Assembly: GCF_018991925.1 (NCBI RefSeq)
Contig: NW_024725489.1
Location: 7,299,039 to 7,363,038 of the forward strand
DNA length: 64,000 bases
Direction: 5' to 3'
DNA from: Homarus americanus
Taxonomy: Eukaryota > Arthropoda > Malacostraca > Decapoda > Nephropidae
The position numbers and the translations under genes were made by a program. The notes below the pieces were generated by a model that made no database searches, had not been told where the DNA came from, and saw only the letters and a program-made list of their open reading frames with translations. Shown here one piece after another: positions 30,075 through 41,644 of the stretch. Numbering within the stretch: the first letter of the stretch is position 1; each line of letters begins with the position of its first letter.

Positions 30075-31990
30075 AGTATGCAAAACATCAATCTTCACCA
30101 TGCACATCAACAACCAATGCATTCCAGTCAAAGTCTACAGCCCTTTAAAGAAATCTCGGCAACACTGATGCTCGTCTCTCACGTAACTTGCAAGAGAGGC
30201 ATTCCACACTCTTTGTTTCTACACTTCCTTGTCCATCAGGCCATGCACCTGATGAAGCAACTGGTGGTGAAACCTGGTGTCATTCCTGAGAATGAACATG
30301 TCTCCACCCCCATACTTCTCCACTCTACACCCCAACTTACTGGACACAGGTTCTGAGCTGACTGCCCTGAACTGTTCTCTTGTGACGGCCATCATACCTG
30401 GAGGTCACAACAACTCACTGTAACTACACAACACGGGCACAATGCACACTTAAAAACAAACGGATTACTGCCTAACTGTCCTTCTAATACATGAAAACAC
30501 TTGAAATACTGGCTCAAAATTATTGCACAAATTACTACTCAACTTATTACTCATTACCCGTAGTGATAATACTGAAATGTGAACTTGTACTTTACTGCTT
30601 CCTGATGAATACCCGAGAAAAACATCACTGTACTCTTTTGTCACTTTCCACGAGAAACTTACTGTGCACACTCAAAGCAATGGTACTGTTATTGTCAATC
30701 TCTGTAGGGTGCAACACTGTATTAACTCTTCCGGAATTACACTGTACTCTAGCAAATCAAACAGCTTAAAAAAGAATCATAGACATTTCCATTACTGAGA
30801 GTCACGCTCACAAAAAATAAAGTGGTAATACTGTAATACTTTACGAGCCTGTCCCCTCGGTACTCGACAAGTATTCACTGTCTTTTCAATTGCAATGATT
30901 TCAACACTGTTATCACTTCACAATGTACTCTGTTGTACTCATAAATGGGGGGTCCTTACATGTACTGTCACCAATCAATTTTCAAAGATTGCGTTCTTTT
31001 ACAGATGTCCATATCATCACAGAGTTCTCAACCCATCAAAGCAATTGCTAAAATTATACATGTATTAGATCTTAAATAAACATAAAACACACTTAATGAC
31101 AATGCCTATAAGTCTACACTGCTAGAAACTAATGCTCTATGAACTAAAATCATAAACTAGTAGAAACAATACTTGTCAAAACTGACTTCAACTTAGAACT
31201 AAAACAATTCCAATTGAAATCAAAACAAATACCTCCAAAATATGTCAATTTCAAATAACACTCAGTTACATAACCTTAATACAAGTATGGCCTTCCGTTA
31301 CACTCAGAAATCAATACTGCCCCCAACCCTCTTAACACGGCAGAGGTTCACTGTCCCTCATTGTCTGTAAATAACAAAGTATTAACTCGAGTGATCACAA
31401 CAATTGCTATGGTACCTGTGCAGAAAGGCACCCCAAAAAATTACCTTGGCATACAACCAACACTTTTCTGAGATTTCCCAAAAAGACTGCAAAAAAAAAA
31501 AATTTAGGTAGCTAACCTCTGTTTCTAAGACACTTTTCAATACTATACTTTGAACATTACAATTATTCACATTTTACTGTACACTTTACTTTAAAACAGA
31601 TTTCTAATTTTCTCGAGGCAATTGTTCTAACCTAACTCCAAGTAAAGTATTTGCCGTGAACTGTTTTCAATTTCTCCACAACCACAAAAAAAATTTTGCA
31701 CAGAATTACAAACTATACTGTACACTAGAAAAATTACAGAACAAAATTATTAGTACTCTGAAATATTCATTAGTTACAGTGAAATAATTAGGTACCTGCA
31801 CGTTGAAATGGTTATTACAAATCACATTTAAACAAAAATTACCTACAGTATCACTTTTTTTCCTCCTGACCTTGATACCATATAAATTACATCCCACCTG
31901 CACACCAATGTAAGGGCGCGTGTTTTCCAACACCTACACCACCCTTATCTTACTTACTTCTCTTGCTTTTAGTTCTTACTCTTACTCAGT
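30075..31990. other. non-coding AT-rich stretch
   Basis: No homology to proteins or to the other repeats of the window was recognised. Short frames at 30078-30356 and 30491-30769 lack motifs and are probably chance. Confidence 0.5.
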
Positions 31991-34564
31991 TCTGGTAGCA
32001 CCATTGGTGAATTAAGATTAATATTTGCCGAACATGGAATACCAGAAGAGGTAGTTTCTGACAATGGTCCTCCATTCCAATCATCAGAGTTTAAAAACTT
32101 CATGAGATTCAACGGTGTAAAGCATGTACTGACCCCACCCTATCATCCTGCCTCTAATGGTGCAGCTGAGAGATCAGTTAGAATTGTAAAGGAAGCACTT
32201 TCCAAGCAGCTAATTCAAGGAACTGTAGGAAAATCAATGAAACACAGACTAGCAAATTTCTTACTCAGATACAGAACCACGCCACATAGTGTGACAAGAT
32301 GTAGTCCTGCAGAGTTAATGGTGAAGAGACAGTTGAGAACAAGATTAAGTTTAGTCAAGCCAAGTCTGTTTGAAGTTGTAGAGAGAAAACAAGCTCAACA
32401 AAAAATGTATCATGATAAGAGTTCCAGTGAAAGAGTGTTCACGGTAAATGATAGGGTGAGAGTTAGGAATATGGCTAAAGGTTATGGTACTGTACATGCA
32501 AAGTGGATAACTGGTGTCATTGACAAGGTATGTGTATCTAGGACATATTTAGTGAAATGTGGTAACTCTTTGAGATATGTTCATGTGGGTCATATCATTC
32601 AGGCACATGACGAGATGAATGTAGCATCAGGACATGATGATAAACTTGACACAGTTTCAGATGATCATCATGATGATGATGTCAAAGATGATGTTTCCCT
32701 AAACTGCCAGATTCTGGGGTCACTAAATCTAAGGGGGTTGACTTAACTCTAATCTTAATTTCTAAGGGTAGCTGCCACCAGACCCCCTCTGGACAGCATG
32801 TAGCTCGTTAGGTAGCGTGCAGAGTGGACTAGGCATTGGGTTAGGTTTTCCATTGACCAGATCGATAAGGGTAAAGAAGGGTGAAACCATAACATGTCTT
32901 AATTGATTTATTCCTTATAAAACATACTGGTAAAAAACATATACAAGAATTGGCCTTCCTCAGAAGAACAACGGAAATGTGGTTACCCAGATGGGCACCA
33001 GACTCTTACATTAATGGCTTGCCATCCACATACTTATTGCATAACAATCTGTGACCACCTTACCTCGATCATTCCTTCTTACACTATCCCTTAACACATC
33101 AGACTGCTCCACCTGTATGGAATATAGCACCGTCGGTTATCATACATAGTAGCACCATCTCACACACATGTACACTCCATACCTGCAAGTATGGGACTCC
33201 TTGTGACTTTTAGGTATATACAACAGGCACCTCATTCGCACACCGCCCTCGGTGGGTAAAGACGAGGGCTCCACCTAGAGACATACCAGCACTATTTCTA
33301 CGCCTGGTATTATAGGTCGCTCCAAGTGGCGACCGCAGAGTTTCTCACGGTCTCCTTATTTGTGACTATTCATTTGGAGTGGTGCGCTGGAAATCCACAG
33401 GTTCACAGTGGATTGGCATAGCGGGGAGTAGTCACCACCTGTATGACGCTCAAAGGGATAATGGCGGCCGGGCGGCAAGGTACTCCGACCGCATGGAACC
33501 TGAGGTGACGGTAGAACGAGGAAGACTGAGGGCATTGCCCCGCCGCTCCTCATCACGTAGGCCTACAGTTTCCAATCTTTAATCTGCACTTTTGTTTCTT
33601 ATGGTTCTCACCTGAACACTTTTCGGTATATTGTCACTCATGCCTTATAAACACATATTTTAATCCTAAATTACACACTAAGGTAAGGTCTTGGTTTGCT
33701 AGTTCTTGGGTAAATTCATGGGGTTATAATATCACTTGGCACCCAAGGCGGGTACATGACGCGCCTTGAAACAAAGGCTGAATGTTCATGGCGGGGGTGT
33801 ATCAACTTCACTTAAAACTGTAATGAGCGATCTTCCTCTCACACCTTGCACTATTTGAACACAGACATAAGATTCTCTGATCACTGTACCTGTCGTGGGT
33901 ATATGTCACGTGAGGATACGAGGTGTATTAAGTTCATACCGACGCATACAAGATATTTCCTTTCAAGTATAGTTTCTGGATCACTTCCAACACCTCACAT
34001 AGTTCTGATACATTTATCCTTTTTCCAGATCATTGTTCTCATGTATTTTCATATGATATCTGTGGAAGTTATGTTCGCTACACGCTCACAGACGTAAATA
34101 GTATGACCTTCAAACCCTGATCCACACCTAGTCTTACAGTACACTAGTCCGGCTCAACTGGACTTCAACATTCATCTTATGCATACCCTGAGTTCTCCTT
34201 AATGCTATGAATACATACACTTAATATGATATAACTGTACCTGGGTACAATACAACACATGGTCTAGGAACATCGAGTAGGTGAGTTGTCCTTTATCAAT
34301 GTTTCCCGTTTTCTGAGGTTCTACAAGCGCGGTGCATTTGAATGTTATATAGCGTAATATGAATTAAATGGGGTTTTTAGGAATGACAATGATGTGCGCA
34401 GTACATCCCAGCATCCACTCACTGTGTCAACTGATTGTAGTGATGATATGTCTGTCACTCATAATGCACAGAGTTCAAGTGAAACCCCTGTAAAACTTGA
34501 TGGAGGGAATAGTCCTAGAAGATCAAACAGAGTTAGGAGACCTGTAATTAAATTAGACCTCTAA
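31991..34564 (+). pseudogene. Gypsy-3 integrase C-terminal half, split by RepY
   Basis: The first part reads LRLIFAEHGIPEEVVSDNGPP (second catalytic Asp in SDNG) and YHPASNGAAERSVRIVKEAL (catalytic Glu in GAAER), then FLLRYRTTPHSVTRCSPAEL and a C-terminal module RVRNMAKGYGTVHAKWITG. The frame is open until the RepY insertion at 32700. The last part after 34404 reads TVSTDCSDDMSVTHNAQ and RRSNRVRRPVIKLDL before TAA at 34562-34564, a basic tail typical of K02A2.6-like gypsy polyproteins. Function would be cDNA integration; this copy is dead. Confidence 0.85.
32700..34403 (-). mobile_element. RepY copy 1: unclassified ~1.7-kb element
   Basis: Inverted relative to copy 2 at 42649-44504. Ends read TAAACTGCCAGA... 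and ...GTGCGCAGTA, a short imperfect inverted repeat around ACTGC. Flanks are tttccc and catccc, compatible with a decayed 6-bp target duplication. No convincing open frame. Compared with copy 2 it lacks about 170 bp between two 30-bp direct repeats. Confidence 0.72.
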
Positions 34565-34717
34565 TTATCTGAATTGTGAACAGGCCTTTCAAAACTGTTT
34601 AGTTAGGAAGTTATATTTGTTGTGTTCTATTCCCTTCTTCCCTGCCATATGTAATGCTGTAAGTTTTGTTTATTTAGGATTTGTAGCAGCCATGCTCTCT
34701 TTTGAAAGTGAGAAATA

Positions 34718-34916
34718 GTGTTACATATATGTATGTTTATATGCTGCCTTTATTGAATATATATATTATATATTATGTTACTTCTTACCAAAGTCAGAAA
34801 GTGTTTAGGCTTGTATAAACACGAAATGTGTTAGGCACGTTGTAACCAGGAACAGAGAATAAACGCCCAGCCAGACCGATCATGTGCTTGTCATTCTCTC
34901 ATTAAATAACGCAAGA
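34718..34916 (+). repeat. Gypsy-3 3' LTR
   Basis: 199 bp, GTGTTACATATATG to CGCAAGA, nearly identical to the solo LTR in RepX copy B. It follows the purine-rich tttgaaagtgagaaata. A gagaataaacg motif about 60 bp from the end may serve as poly(A) signal. Confidence 0.8.
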
Positions 34917-35914
34917 TACTACAGCCCGCAAAACATATGGATAACTGGTGAGTTATCCCTTGGAAGAAACGCGTTTTCTCTGGCTTAAGGTGCCGTCCAT
35001 TTTCTCAGACTTCCTGAATCCAACTTCCCTATAAAGTAAATTTGAATGTGAGAGAGAACACCATTGTTTTGAGTCAACTTAGATATGTTTGATTACAGTT
35101 AAAGCATTCAAGATCATTTGTGAGTGATGTTGAAAGCTTCAACTGTATTTGTTGTTAGTAACACTTGTCAAGTAAGTGAGAGTCGAGTCTGCCTGTACGA
35201 ATGGCATCTCATGATGTGGTCCTTGGGGATAGCCATGAGTTTCTAATTGCTACTGAAGTTAGATTATTTTGCTTCCCAAACCTCAGAGAATCTGATATTT
35301 GCAGTTTGATTATTGTCAGTTGTCTATTTAAAAAAGTCATTAACCTCCTGAGAAGAACATGTCAAATTCCTTATCTCAAAGATCTCAACCCATATCCATA
35401 GAGGGTCCTTGTCTAGAAATTCCGCGAGTTGTGAAACTAAGGTTATCAGCGTGTGAATTTGATGCCTATTTAACTTTTTCCAGGCAAACTCAATCGCTGA
35501 TTAAATTATAAAAATAGACATAGGAAATTCACCTGACCCGTGGCATTGAGTGCCATAGTTAAATGTACAGCAACTGAGTTGAATGAAATTTCTGTCATTG
35601 CGTAATTAGCCTTTCTGGCATGTGTTCCGCACAAGCCTGAGTTGCCAGTTAGTCGTATATAAGCTCATGCACGGGGGTAGCATCACATCTCTGACGCTTC
35701 TCCATCATTATCTCCGGTATGCTTACGATTTTCCGCCGCCATATTAAGTCAGTTTAACTTAGCGAATTTTGTGAATATCAGTGTTCATGTTGTAACAGTG
35801 AAATTGTCATTTTTCCCAGTGAAAGAATTAATGTAACGTAAATCGTCTGTCGTTGCTAGACGAAAGATTGTTTGTGATCGAGTTATTATTCACATCTCTG
35901 ACGCTTCTCCATCA
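34917..35914. other. non-coding stretch with promoter-like segment
   Basis: No protein motif recognised. It contains a TATA-like tatataag (35656-35663) followed about 25 bp later by the first of two identical 30-bp direct repeats (35683-35712 and 35890-35919). The second repeat abuts the broken end of Gypsy-4 gag. Confidence 0.5.
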
Positions 35915-35919
35915 TTATC
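35683..35919. repeat. 30-bp direct repeat pair, 207 bp apart
   Basis: The block tcacatctctgacgcttctc plus ten more bases is present at 35683-35712 and 35890-35919. Confidence 0.8.
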
Positions 35920-36463
35920 GTTGTCTGTACGCTTCAGGAGCAAGGGCATAAGCCTTCAAAACTTTCTCCTTAATACATAAATAATCCTTAGCGTCACTGT
36001 CTGTAAGAGACGAAAAAACACACAGAGCCTTACCTGTAAACGCCTGCTGAAGCAAAATGGGCCAAAACTCTATAGGCCACTCTAAAGTAGTAGCAAGTCT
36101 CTCGAAAGCAATGAAAAACTCATCAACTCTTTCCTCTGAAAACGTGGGCATTAGCCTAACAGCACGTGCTGGATCAAAATGAGAAAAAATAGATCTGGGG
36201 GTGAGGCCATCGGTGCTAGAAGGGTTACTCTGACCGAGCTGTATACGCAGCCGCAAGTTTTCTGAATCTGCTTCTTTCGCTTTAGCCTCAGCTACCGCCT
36301 GGCGTATCCCAGCTCTTTTCGCTATAGCTTCAGCCTCTTTCAATCTTATTTGCGACTCGAGAAGGCGTAATTCATCATTCACTGAACGTGACTCAGCTAC
36401 GTTAACTTGACTAGCTTCACCTTGGTCTTCTTTTAAGCCAACATCAACACTATCTCCAAACAT
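35915..36463 (-). pseudogene. Gypsy-4 gag N-terminal part
   Basis: 182 codons from an ATG 93 bp after the LTR. Residues ~28-80 form a charged alanine-rich coiled coil (LRLLESQIRLKEAEAIAKRA). Then a capsid-like segment follows: PTFSEERVDEFFIAFERLATTLEWP, WPILLQQAFTGKALCVFSSL, LKAYALAPEAYRQR. This SCAN-like pattern parallels Gypsy-1 gag (compare ITPDGYRQKFR) and supports a Ty3/gypsy origin. The frame runs off at the 30-bp repeat rather than at a natural stop. Confidence 0.75.
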
Positions 36464-36532
36464 TATGGCTAGTTAAGAAATAATAAAAAAAAAACACAAA
36501 AAGAATATCACAAGTGTCAAAAGGTCGTTAGT

Positions 36533-36552
36533 GAATCCTGGCAAGGTCACCA
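36533..36552 (-). other. Gypsy-4 primer-binding site
   Basis: Four bases after the LTR the minus strand reads TGGTGACCTTGCCAGGATTC. The first 11 bases fit the acceptor end of tryptophan tRNA (GACCTTG/CAAGGTCA); the rest fits less well, so the tRNA assignment is tentative. Confidence 0.5.
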
Positions 36553-36556
36553 AAAC

Positions 36557-37166
36557 TGTTACGCCGTCTCTTAATTTACTTTAATATCCAGGTTCTAGGC
36601 GTAACCAAACAAAAAAGTTTAGTAAATTAAAAGGGAATAAAAATAAATAAAGAAAACCTTTAAGAATTTAATTAAATTAAATATTAACACAAATAAAAGC
36701 CTCGTAAGCTGTCACAAAAAATTGATTCACTATCGAAACTTTTAAGACACAAGTGATACTAAACATCGAAACATCAAAAGAATAAAAATAAAGCATTGGA
36801 TTACGTTAATACTGCATAAACATATAAAAACTAACACTGAAATTAACTAATGTGAAACAACACTGAATTACTTTTATGTACCTAAGCAAACACTGATGGA
36901 CACATAAGAGACATAAATAGGTACTCACATAGATATACCACATTGGTGGTGACAGGAACAATCACAGAAATAAAATGAAGTATAAGTAACAGGTGACAAG
37001 TGTCACTCAAAAGAATGTGAACTGGATGACAAGGAGGACTGGACTGAACTCCCTCAGTTGGTGGACCACTATATATAGGGCCAATTCCCGCCAAAAACCC
37101 GCCTGTGAAACATGGGTCGTTTAACGATGCAGATAGTCGTTAGAGACACAAGGAATGCTTGTTACA
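36557..37166 (-). repeat. Gypsy-4 5' LTR
   Basis: 610 bp with TG...CA ends. A TATA box (TATATAGT on the minus strand, about 37070-37077) lies roughly 90 bp from the LTR start, the expected place for the element promoter. Confidence 0.65.
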
Positions 37167-37430
37167 ATACTAAATGAAGAAATAAGATGGACTTGATCAA
37201 ATAATAACAGTTAAAACCTTAACAGCACAGGGTAAGGTGACTAGATAATATAATAGTAAATATAACACATCATTACAGGAATAATATGGAACAACATTGA
37301 AGCATGTTGTATAAAAAAAATAGAAATATATGACACTGTCATAACAACGGCAACAGTGATAAAAAACATAAATGACTGAGAAAAAATGGAAAATCAGGAT
37401 AAATAAGAACAAATTCAAGATAATACCAAG
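37167..37430. other. AT-rich non-coding stretch
   Basis: Nothing recognised between the Gypsy-4 LTR and the LINE-A copy 4 fragment. Confidence 0.5.
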
Positions 37431-38047
37431 AGCGTATCCGTACCCGGTGTGCCCTCATTCCAGAGAGTATGTGGTGGACATGCCTACTTCCCTAGTGTTA
37501 ATGAATGCTCACTTATAGACGTGAGCTAGTGTACCTAATTAGGGGGGGTAGAGATTCAGGATTGCGACCCCCTTCCCAGGTGGACCTGCACGATCACCGT
37601 TACCTAGGGAGGCTCGGCAGAGGGATGGGTAGTGCTCCTGCCCCCTTTCTTGTTCACAAACTCCTGGGAGGGAGGTGAACAGTTACAGGGGGGACCCAAG
37701 GACGAATACACCTTAGGGTGCAGGTCCCCAGGCCAGAGCGAAAAAGAAGGAAGAAAAGAAGAAGAATAGCCACTGGTGTAAGTAGCACCGGTGGGGTCCC
37801 GGCAGAAGTCCGCTGCAATCAGCCGTTGCAGAGTACCCAATCAGGGCCGCCTCTGATCAGGAGTCACCCCTGATCAGTGGGGAGGCACAGAAAGGGCATT
37901 GTCTGGAACGAGCTTCCCGGGTGTGTGAGTAATGGTGGTGAGGTGGTCGTTTTCGTTCGGGTCGTCAACAGTTAGAGACATGCTGGCAGGCTTTAGCAGT
38001 GAAGGGTTAGAAGAGAGGTCCGTTCACGGCGAAGGCTGGCTGGCGAA
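37431..38047 (-). mobile_element. LINE-A copy 4: 5'UTR only
   Basis: Inverted match to 16317-17000, starting at the same 5' end (cattcgccagcc, at 38047) and including the TGATCA hairpin. It ends about nine codons into ORF1 (ATG at 37458, MRAHRVRIR). The 5' end abuts the CAA tail of LINE-B. Confidence 0.8.
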
Positions 38048-38086
38048 TGTGCCCTACTTCCCCGGCTGTTGTTGTTGTTGAGATTG

Positions 38087-38131
38087 TCGGACCGTAGTCC
38101 GACACGGGCCTTTGCCTATAGGCGGCCCGTT
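38087..38131 (-). ncRNA. conserved stem-loops in LINE-B 3'UTR (second copy)
   Basis: Inverted, base-for-base copy of 11974-12018: the ACGGGCC/GGCCCGT stem enclosing GCCTATAGGC, and the GTCGGAC/GTCCGAC hairpin, directly before the CAA tail. Confidence 0.6.
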
Positions 38132-38374
38132 TGGTGGTTCCGGCTTGAGCTCCTGGAGCAGCCAGACCGGATTGGGATTGGAGGTTGTCCTACCTGCAGA
38201 TATGGAAGGATACTGCAGGTTGCAAGTGTGAGCGGACCCCCGATCAGTGGACGCTTACCACCAACCCCCACTCTTGGACGTGGTCAGTTTCGGAGTGGCG
38301 CGCCCCCCGTACTGGGGTCTGCACTTGCTGGGAGAGGATACTTTCTAAGCTATCTGGGTGGTGGATATCATGTG

Positions 38375-40267
38375 ATGACCCGGAGAAGGTGGTGAATGCG
38401 GTTTGTTTGGGCCTTTCGGGTTAGAGTGGCCGCTGGTGTTGTGTGTGCTTCTTGGAAGTTTTGAGTTCTGTTTCGGAGACTTTGTGTGACTTCGCAGTCG
38501 AGGAGATATTGTTCAAGTGGGTTGGCTGCTGGCTCCTGACAGTAGGTGCATTCCATGACGTCATTTCCGATCATCTGCCAGGAGCACTTGTACCCTAGTC
38601 GTAGTCGATGAAGGCTGACTTGGGTTTGTCATGGTGTTTTCTTGTCAGCGAAAGGTGGTTTCCCTTCTGTAGCCGCCAGGTATCATTTGGCTGATTGGGA
38701 ACTAGCGTTGAATGCGTGAAGGAAGCTCTTTTGGATGTGGAGCTTCCTAGTCTTTCTGAGGTGATTCTTGATCTGTTGCACGCTTGCTGGAACTTGAATG
38801 TGTACGCTACTAGAACGTGTGGCTGCCTTGGCTGCTTCGTCTGTTATGTCATTTCCCCCGATCCCTACATGACTGGGAATCCAGTGTAAGACAACTGGGC
38901 GGTTTTGTCTTTGGAATTCCTGTAGCTGTGCGAGGATCGAGGTTATGATGTGGACGTTGTCTCTTGGTTGACTGTGTTGCAGCGCCTGCATGGCCGATTT
39001 CGAGTCCGTGTGAATTATGATGGACTTGTTGTGTTGTGTTGCAGCGTGTTGTAGGGCCTTTGAGATTGCTACCAGCTCTGTTTGTAGGGTGGAGCAGTCA
39101 TTATAAAGTCTCCATCGGAGGGACTGACCTTGGGTGTAGAAGGCCGCTCCGGATGTATGATGTTTTGGATCCACCGAGCCGTCTGTAAAGTATGATGCTG
39201 CATTAGCCGTGTCTCGGTGGCTATGGCTTCCAGAGTTATTTTTTTAGGTCCTCCTTCTGGAGGTTGGCTTCGCTATCACCTAGGTCGGTAATTTTGAATG
39301 TGGCTGGTGGAGAGCTCCATGGTGGAGGAACTACGTAACCATTGTCTCGTGTGTCTTGGTTGTTCTTGACGAGTGTTTCTGCTTGCAGGTGTCGGATGAC
39401 CTCGCTTGCCTCGTGCAACCAGGTGGCCCCTCGCTCTCTGTGGTCGAGGTGGAGGGAGGCACTGATTCGCGTTTTGGCAGCTGTGGGCTTATCTGATATA
39501 CAGATTTTGGCGAGGAGACCGGCTGTCACCTGCTTGACTCGTACTGCCAGGGGTGGTAGTTCAGTTTCCATTTGCAAATTGCAAATTCTGGTCCACATGG
39601 ATGCTCCGAGCATGGTCCTGAGAGCATTATTTTGGATAACTTCTAGCTTAGCTATCTGGTCTTCTCTCAGTCTAATGAGTGCTGGAGTACTGTAATCTAC
39701 CAGCGATCTGATGGCAGCCGTGTAGTAGGCTTTGAGCACACGAAAGTTTGCTCCTGCGGTTGTGCTGGTGAGCGATCTCATTATATTGTGTCTGCTCTTC
39801 GTCCTGTGCCTGAGATACTCGAGTTGCGGCTTGAAAGTGAGTTTCTGTTCAAACCAGATTCCAAGACACTGGTGGGTGTTGGTCCAGACTACCGGCGTGT
39901 TTTGTATGGAGAGCATCTTGTCTGGTGTGTCTGTGCAGATGGCCATCGCTTTCGACTTGGCTGGATTGATCATGAGTCCAAGTCTGTTGCACTCCTCTTC
40001 TATAAGTTGGAGTGCATGTTGCGTGTTGGCTAGTCTGTTTGATCCTCTTACTATAAGCTGTAAGTCGTCTGCATACCATAGGAGCTTGGCTGTTTGTCTG
40101 AAAGGAAGTTTGACAAGATTTTCCATCAGGACATTGAACAGCATTGGACTGAGGATGCCTCCTTGTGGGGTTCCGTTTTCATGGCCCCTGTAGCTTGAGG
40201 TTGCTCCCTGAAAGCGTACTCTTGCTTCTCTCTGTGTGAGGTAGTTCTGGATCCACCATACGTACAT
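38375..40267 (-). pseudogene. LINE-B ORF2: RT C-terminal half, RNase H and C-terminal tail
   Basis: The frame 40267-39236 begins at YVWWIQNYLTQREARV and has ENGTPQGGILSPMLFNVL, LLWYADDLQLIV (YADD active site, ~40060-40095) and the thumb. A run of A near 39240 shifts the frame. RNase H follows: SYFTDGSVD (Asp), LQTELVAISKAL (Glu), IIHTDSKSAMQAL (Asp) and WIPSHVGIGGNDITDEAAK (Asp), so all catalytic residues are kept. A TGA near 38630 breaks the tail before QTQVSLHRLRLGYKCSWQM and the Cys-rich CTYCQEPAANPLEQYLLDC. The combination RT plus RNase H places it in the I group. Confidence 0.85.
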
Positions 40268-40565
40268 ACATAAAATGCTAGTGACAGGGGGGAAGGACGT
40301 TCAGGGGAAGGATAAAGGGAGGATTGAAGTGAATTTTAGGAGGAGAGAATAGGTGCAGTGGCTAAACAGCGCTTGCGTGAGGGGGTTTAAGTTGGAGGTA
40401 GCAGCAACCCGCCTGGACGCAGCGAGGAGGCGGCAGGACAGAGTCAGGTTGGCGTCAGGTGCGTGTTGGGTTAGGCCATGGTTTCTCAGTGCTTGGTCGG
40501 CTTGACCTTGTGTGTTGTTTTCTTGTTTGTAGGAAATGTCTTGGTCTTCTGTCCTGGTATTCTTC

Positions 40566-41519
40566 TTAGCTTGAAGTTGATTTTCTTCTAACTCTCCTCC
40601 TCTTCTTGGTCTCTTGAAGTGTCCATTCATTCGTGTTTGGGTCTTGTTGTTCGTCTTCCTCGTGTCTTATGTCCTCATAGGTGTGGAAGAAGTCGGAGAC
40701 GTTGAGGTTGACCACGTGGGCTTCAGCTCCACGGGCCTCGTGGTGTTCTTGGTTCTGTGTGGCGGGTGTCTTTTCTTGAGTTTTCTTTTCTTGGGTTTTC
40801 TTTTCTTGGTTTTTCTTTTCTACTGGTTTTTTCTTGTATTGGGAGCGTACAGCAAGGAGGGCCTTTTTGTAGCTCAGTTTCTTGTCGAGTCGAGCCTTGG
40901 CTATCCTGCATTCCTCCTTCCATTTCGAGCTGGTCCGATCGGCGGAGGAATGTGGGCCGCCACAGGCAGCGCATTTTTTTACTGTGTTGGGGCAGACAGT
41001 GTAGCGGTGTCCGGGGCTGCCGCACAGGGAGCAGGTGTCCTCCTGCGCCTCACACTTGTTGACAGTGTGTCCGTAGTGCTGGTATTTGTAACAGCGTTTC
41101 GGTCTGCAGTAGGGCTTGACTGGCCCAGTTACCCACGCCAGTTGAGCCTCCTTGGGTAAGGTTGTATGGTGTCCGATGAGGGCAGTGGTGTCGGACAGCT
41201 TCTTCACAACTTGGAGTTGCCCCTTGAGGAGCTCACTCAGCTCTGCTTGGTCCAAGCGGGCAATTTCGGCGTGGGAGATTACTCCCAGCTTCAGGTTGCC
41301 CCACTTGTAGGCAATCATTTTAAATGGAATGCCGTTGATGTCTGGGATCTCCGCGAGCTGTACGGGAATACCCTTCTCGGCGAAGGTGATCTTGATGTCA
41401 CCATGGAGCTTCAGTCGTTTCACCTTGGTGACCCCCATGATCTCTTTAGTTTCAAAGAACTTTTTGAGAACTAGGAGGTTTAATTTCTTGGAGCAGGTCG
41501 GCGTATCTCGACGTATCAC
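40566..41519 (-). CDS. LINE-B ORF1 copy b, gag-like zinc-knuckle protein
   Basis: 317 codons. An N-terminal RNA-binding-like domain (RLKLHGDIKITFAEKGIPVQL, ~35-55) is followed by AWVTGPVKPYCRPKRC and three knuckles: CYKYQHYGHTVNKC (~143-156, second Cys replaced by Tyr), CSLCGSPGHRYTVC (~163-176, intact) and CAACGGPH (~183-190). The C-terminal third is Lys/Glu-rich (repeated KKTQEKKTQEK) and ends RRRVRRKSTSS. The annotated Met is the first in frame; the original start is probably the ATG next to the CR1-2 target site at about 41548, now out of frame. The ORF otherwise is open. Confidence 0.8.
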   Translation of the reverse strand: MIRRDTPTCSKKLNLLVLKKFFETKEIMGVTKVKRLKLHGDIKITFAEKGIPVQLAEIPDINGIPFKMIAYKWGNLKLGVISHAEIARLDQAELSELLKGQLQVVKKLSDTTALIGHHTTLPKEAQLAWVTGPVKPYCRPKRCYKYQHYGHTVNKCEAQEDTCSLCGSPGHRYTVCPNTVKKCAACGGPHSSADRTSSKWKEECRIAKARLDKKLSYKKALLAVRSQYKKKPVEKKNQEKKTQEKKTQEKTPATQNQEHHEARGAEAHVVNLNVSDFFHTYEDIRHEEDEQQDPNTNEWTLQETKKRRRVRRKSTSS

Positions 41520-41644
41520 GCCACGTTATCAAATTCATAACCGTTCATGGTGAGAGAGGGTTAGAACATAAGAACATACATAAGAAAATAAGGAGTCTGC
41601 AATAGGCCGGTTGGCTTGTGCATGGCAGCTCCTGTCGAGAGTTA

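Larger units (their letters stand above)
31991..34916 (+). mobile_element. Gypsy-3: 5'-truncated Ty3/gypsy remnant with RepY insert
   Basis: Consists of the integrase core to the C-terminal tail (31991-32699), interrupted by RepY (32700-34403), then the last ~50 codons of pol (34404-34564), a ~150-bp 3' region and one LTR (34718-34916). Everything upstream of the second integrase Asp is missing. Here integrase is followed directly by the 3' LTR, the normal Ty3/gypsy order, in contrast to Gypsy-1 and -2. Confidence 0.82.
35915..37166 (-). mobile_element. Gypsy-4: 5' LTR, leader and partial gag of another LTR retrotransposon
   Basis: Minus-strand order: LTR (37166-36557), PBS, ~90-bp leader, gag cut off at 35915. 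LTR ends are TGTAACAAGC and GGCGTAACA. Nothing downstream of gag is present. Confidence 0.75.

Noticed and set aside
31960..31992. Splice acceptor (ttactcag) before the Gypsy-3 integrase, suggesting a domesticated integrase exon
   Set aside because: Pyrimidine-rich AG is common by chance; the downstream frame is broken by RepY and joins a gypsy LTR, so a simple remnant explains it.
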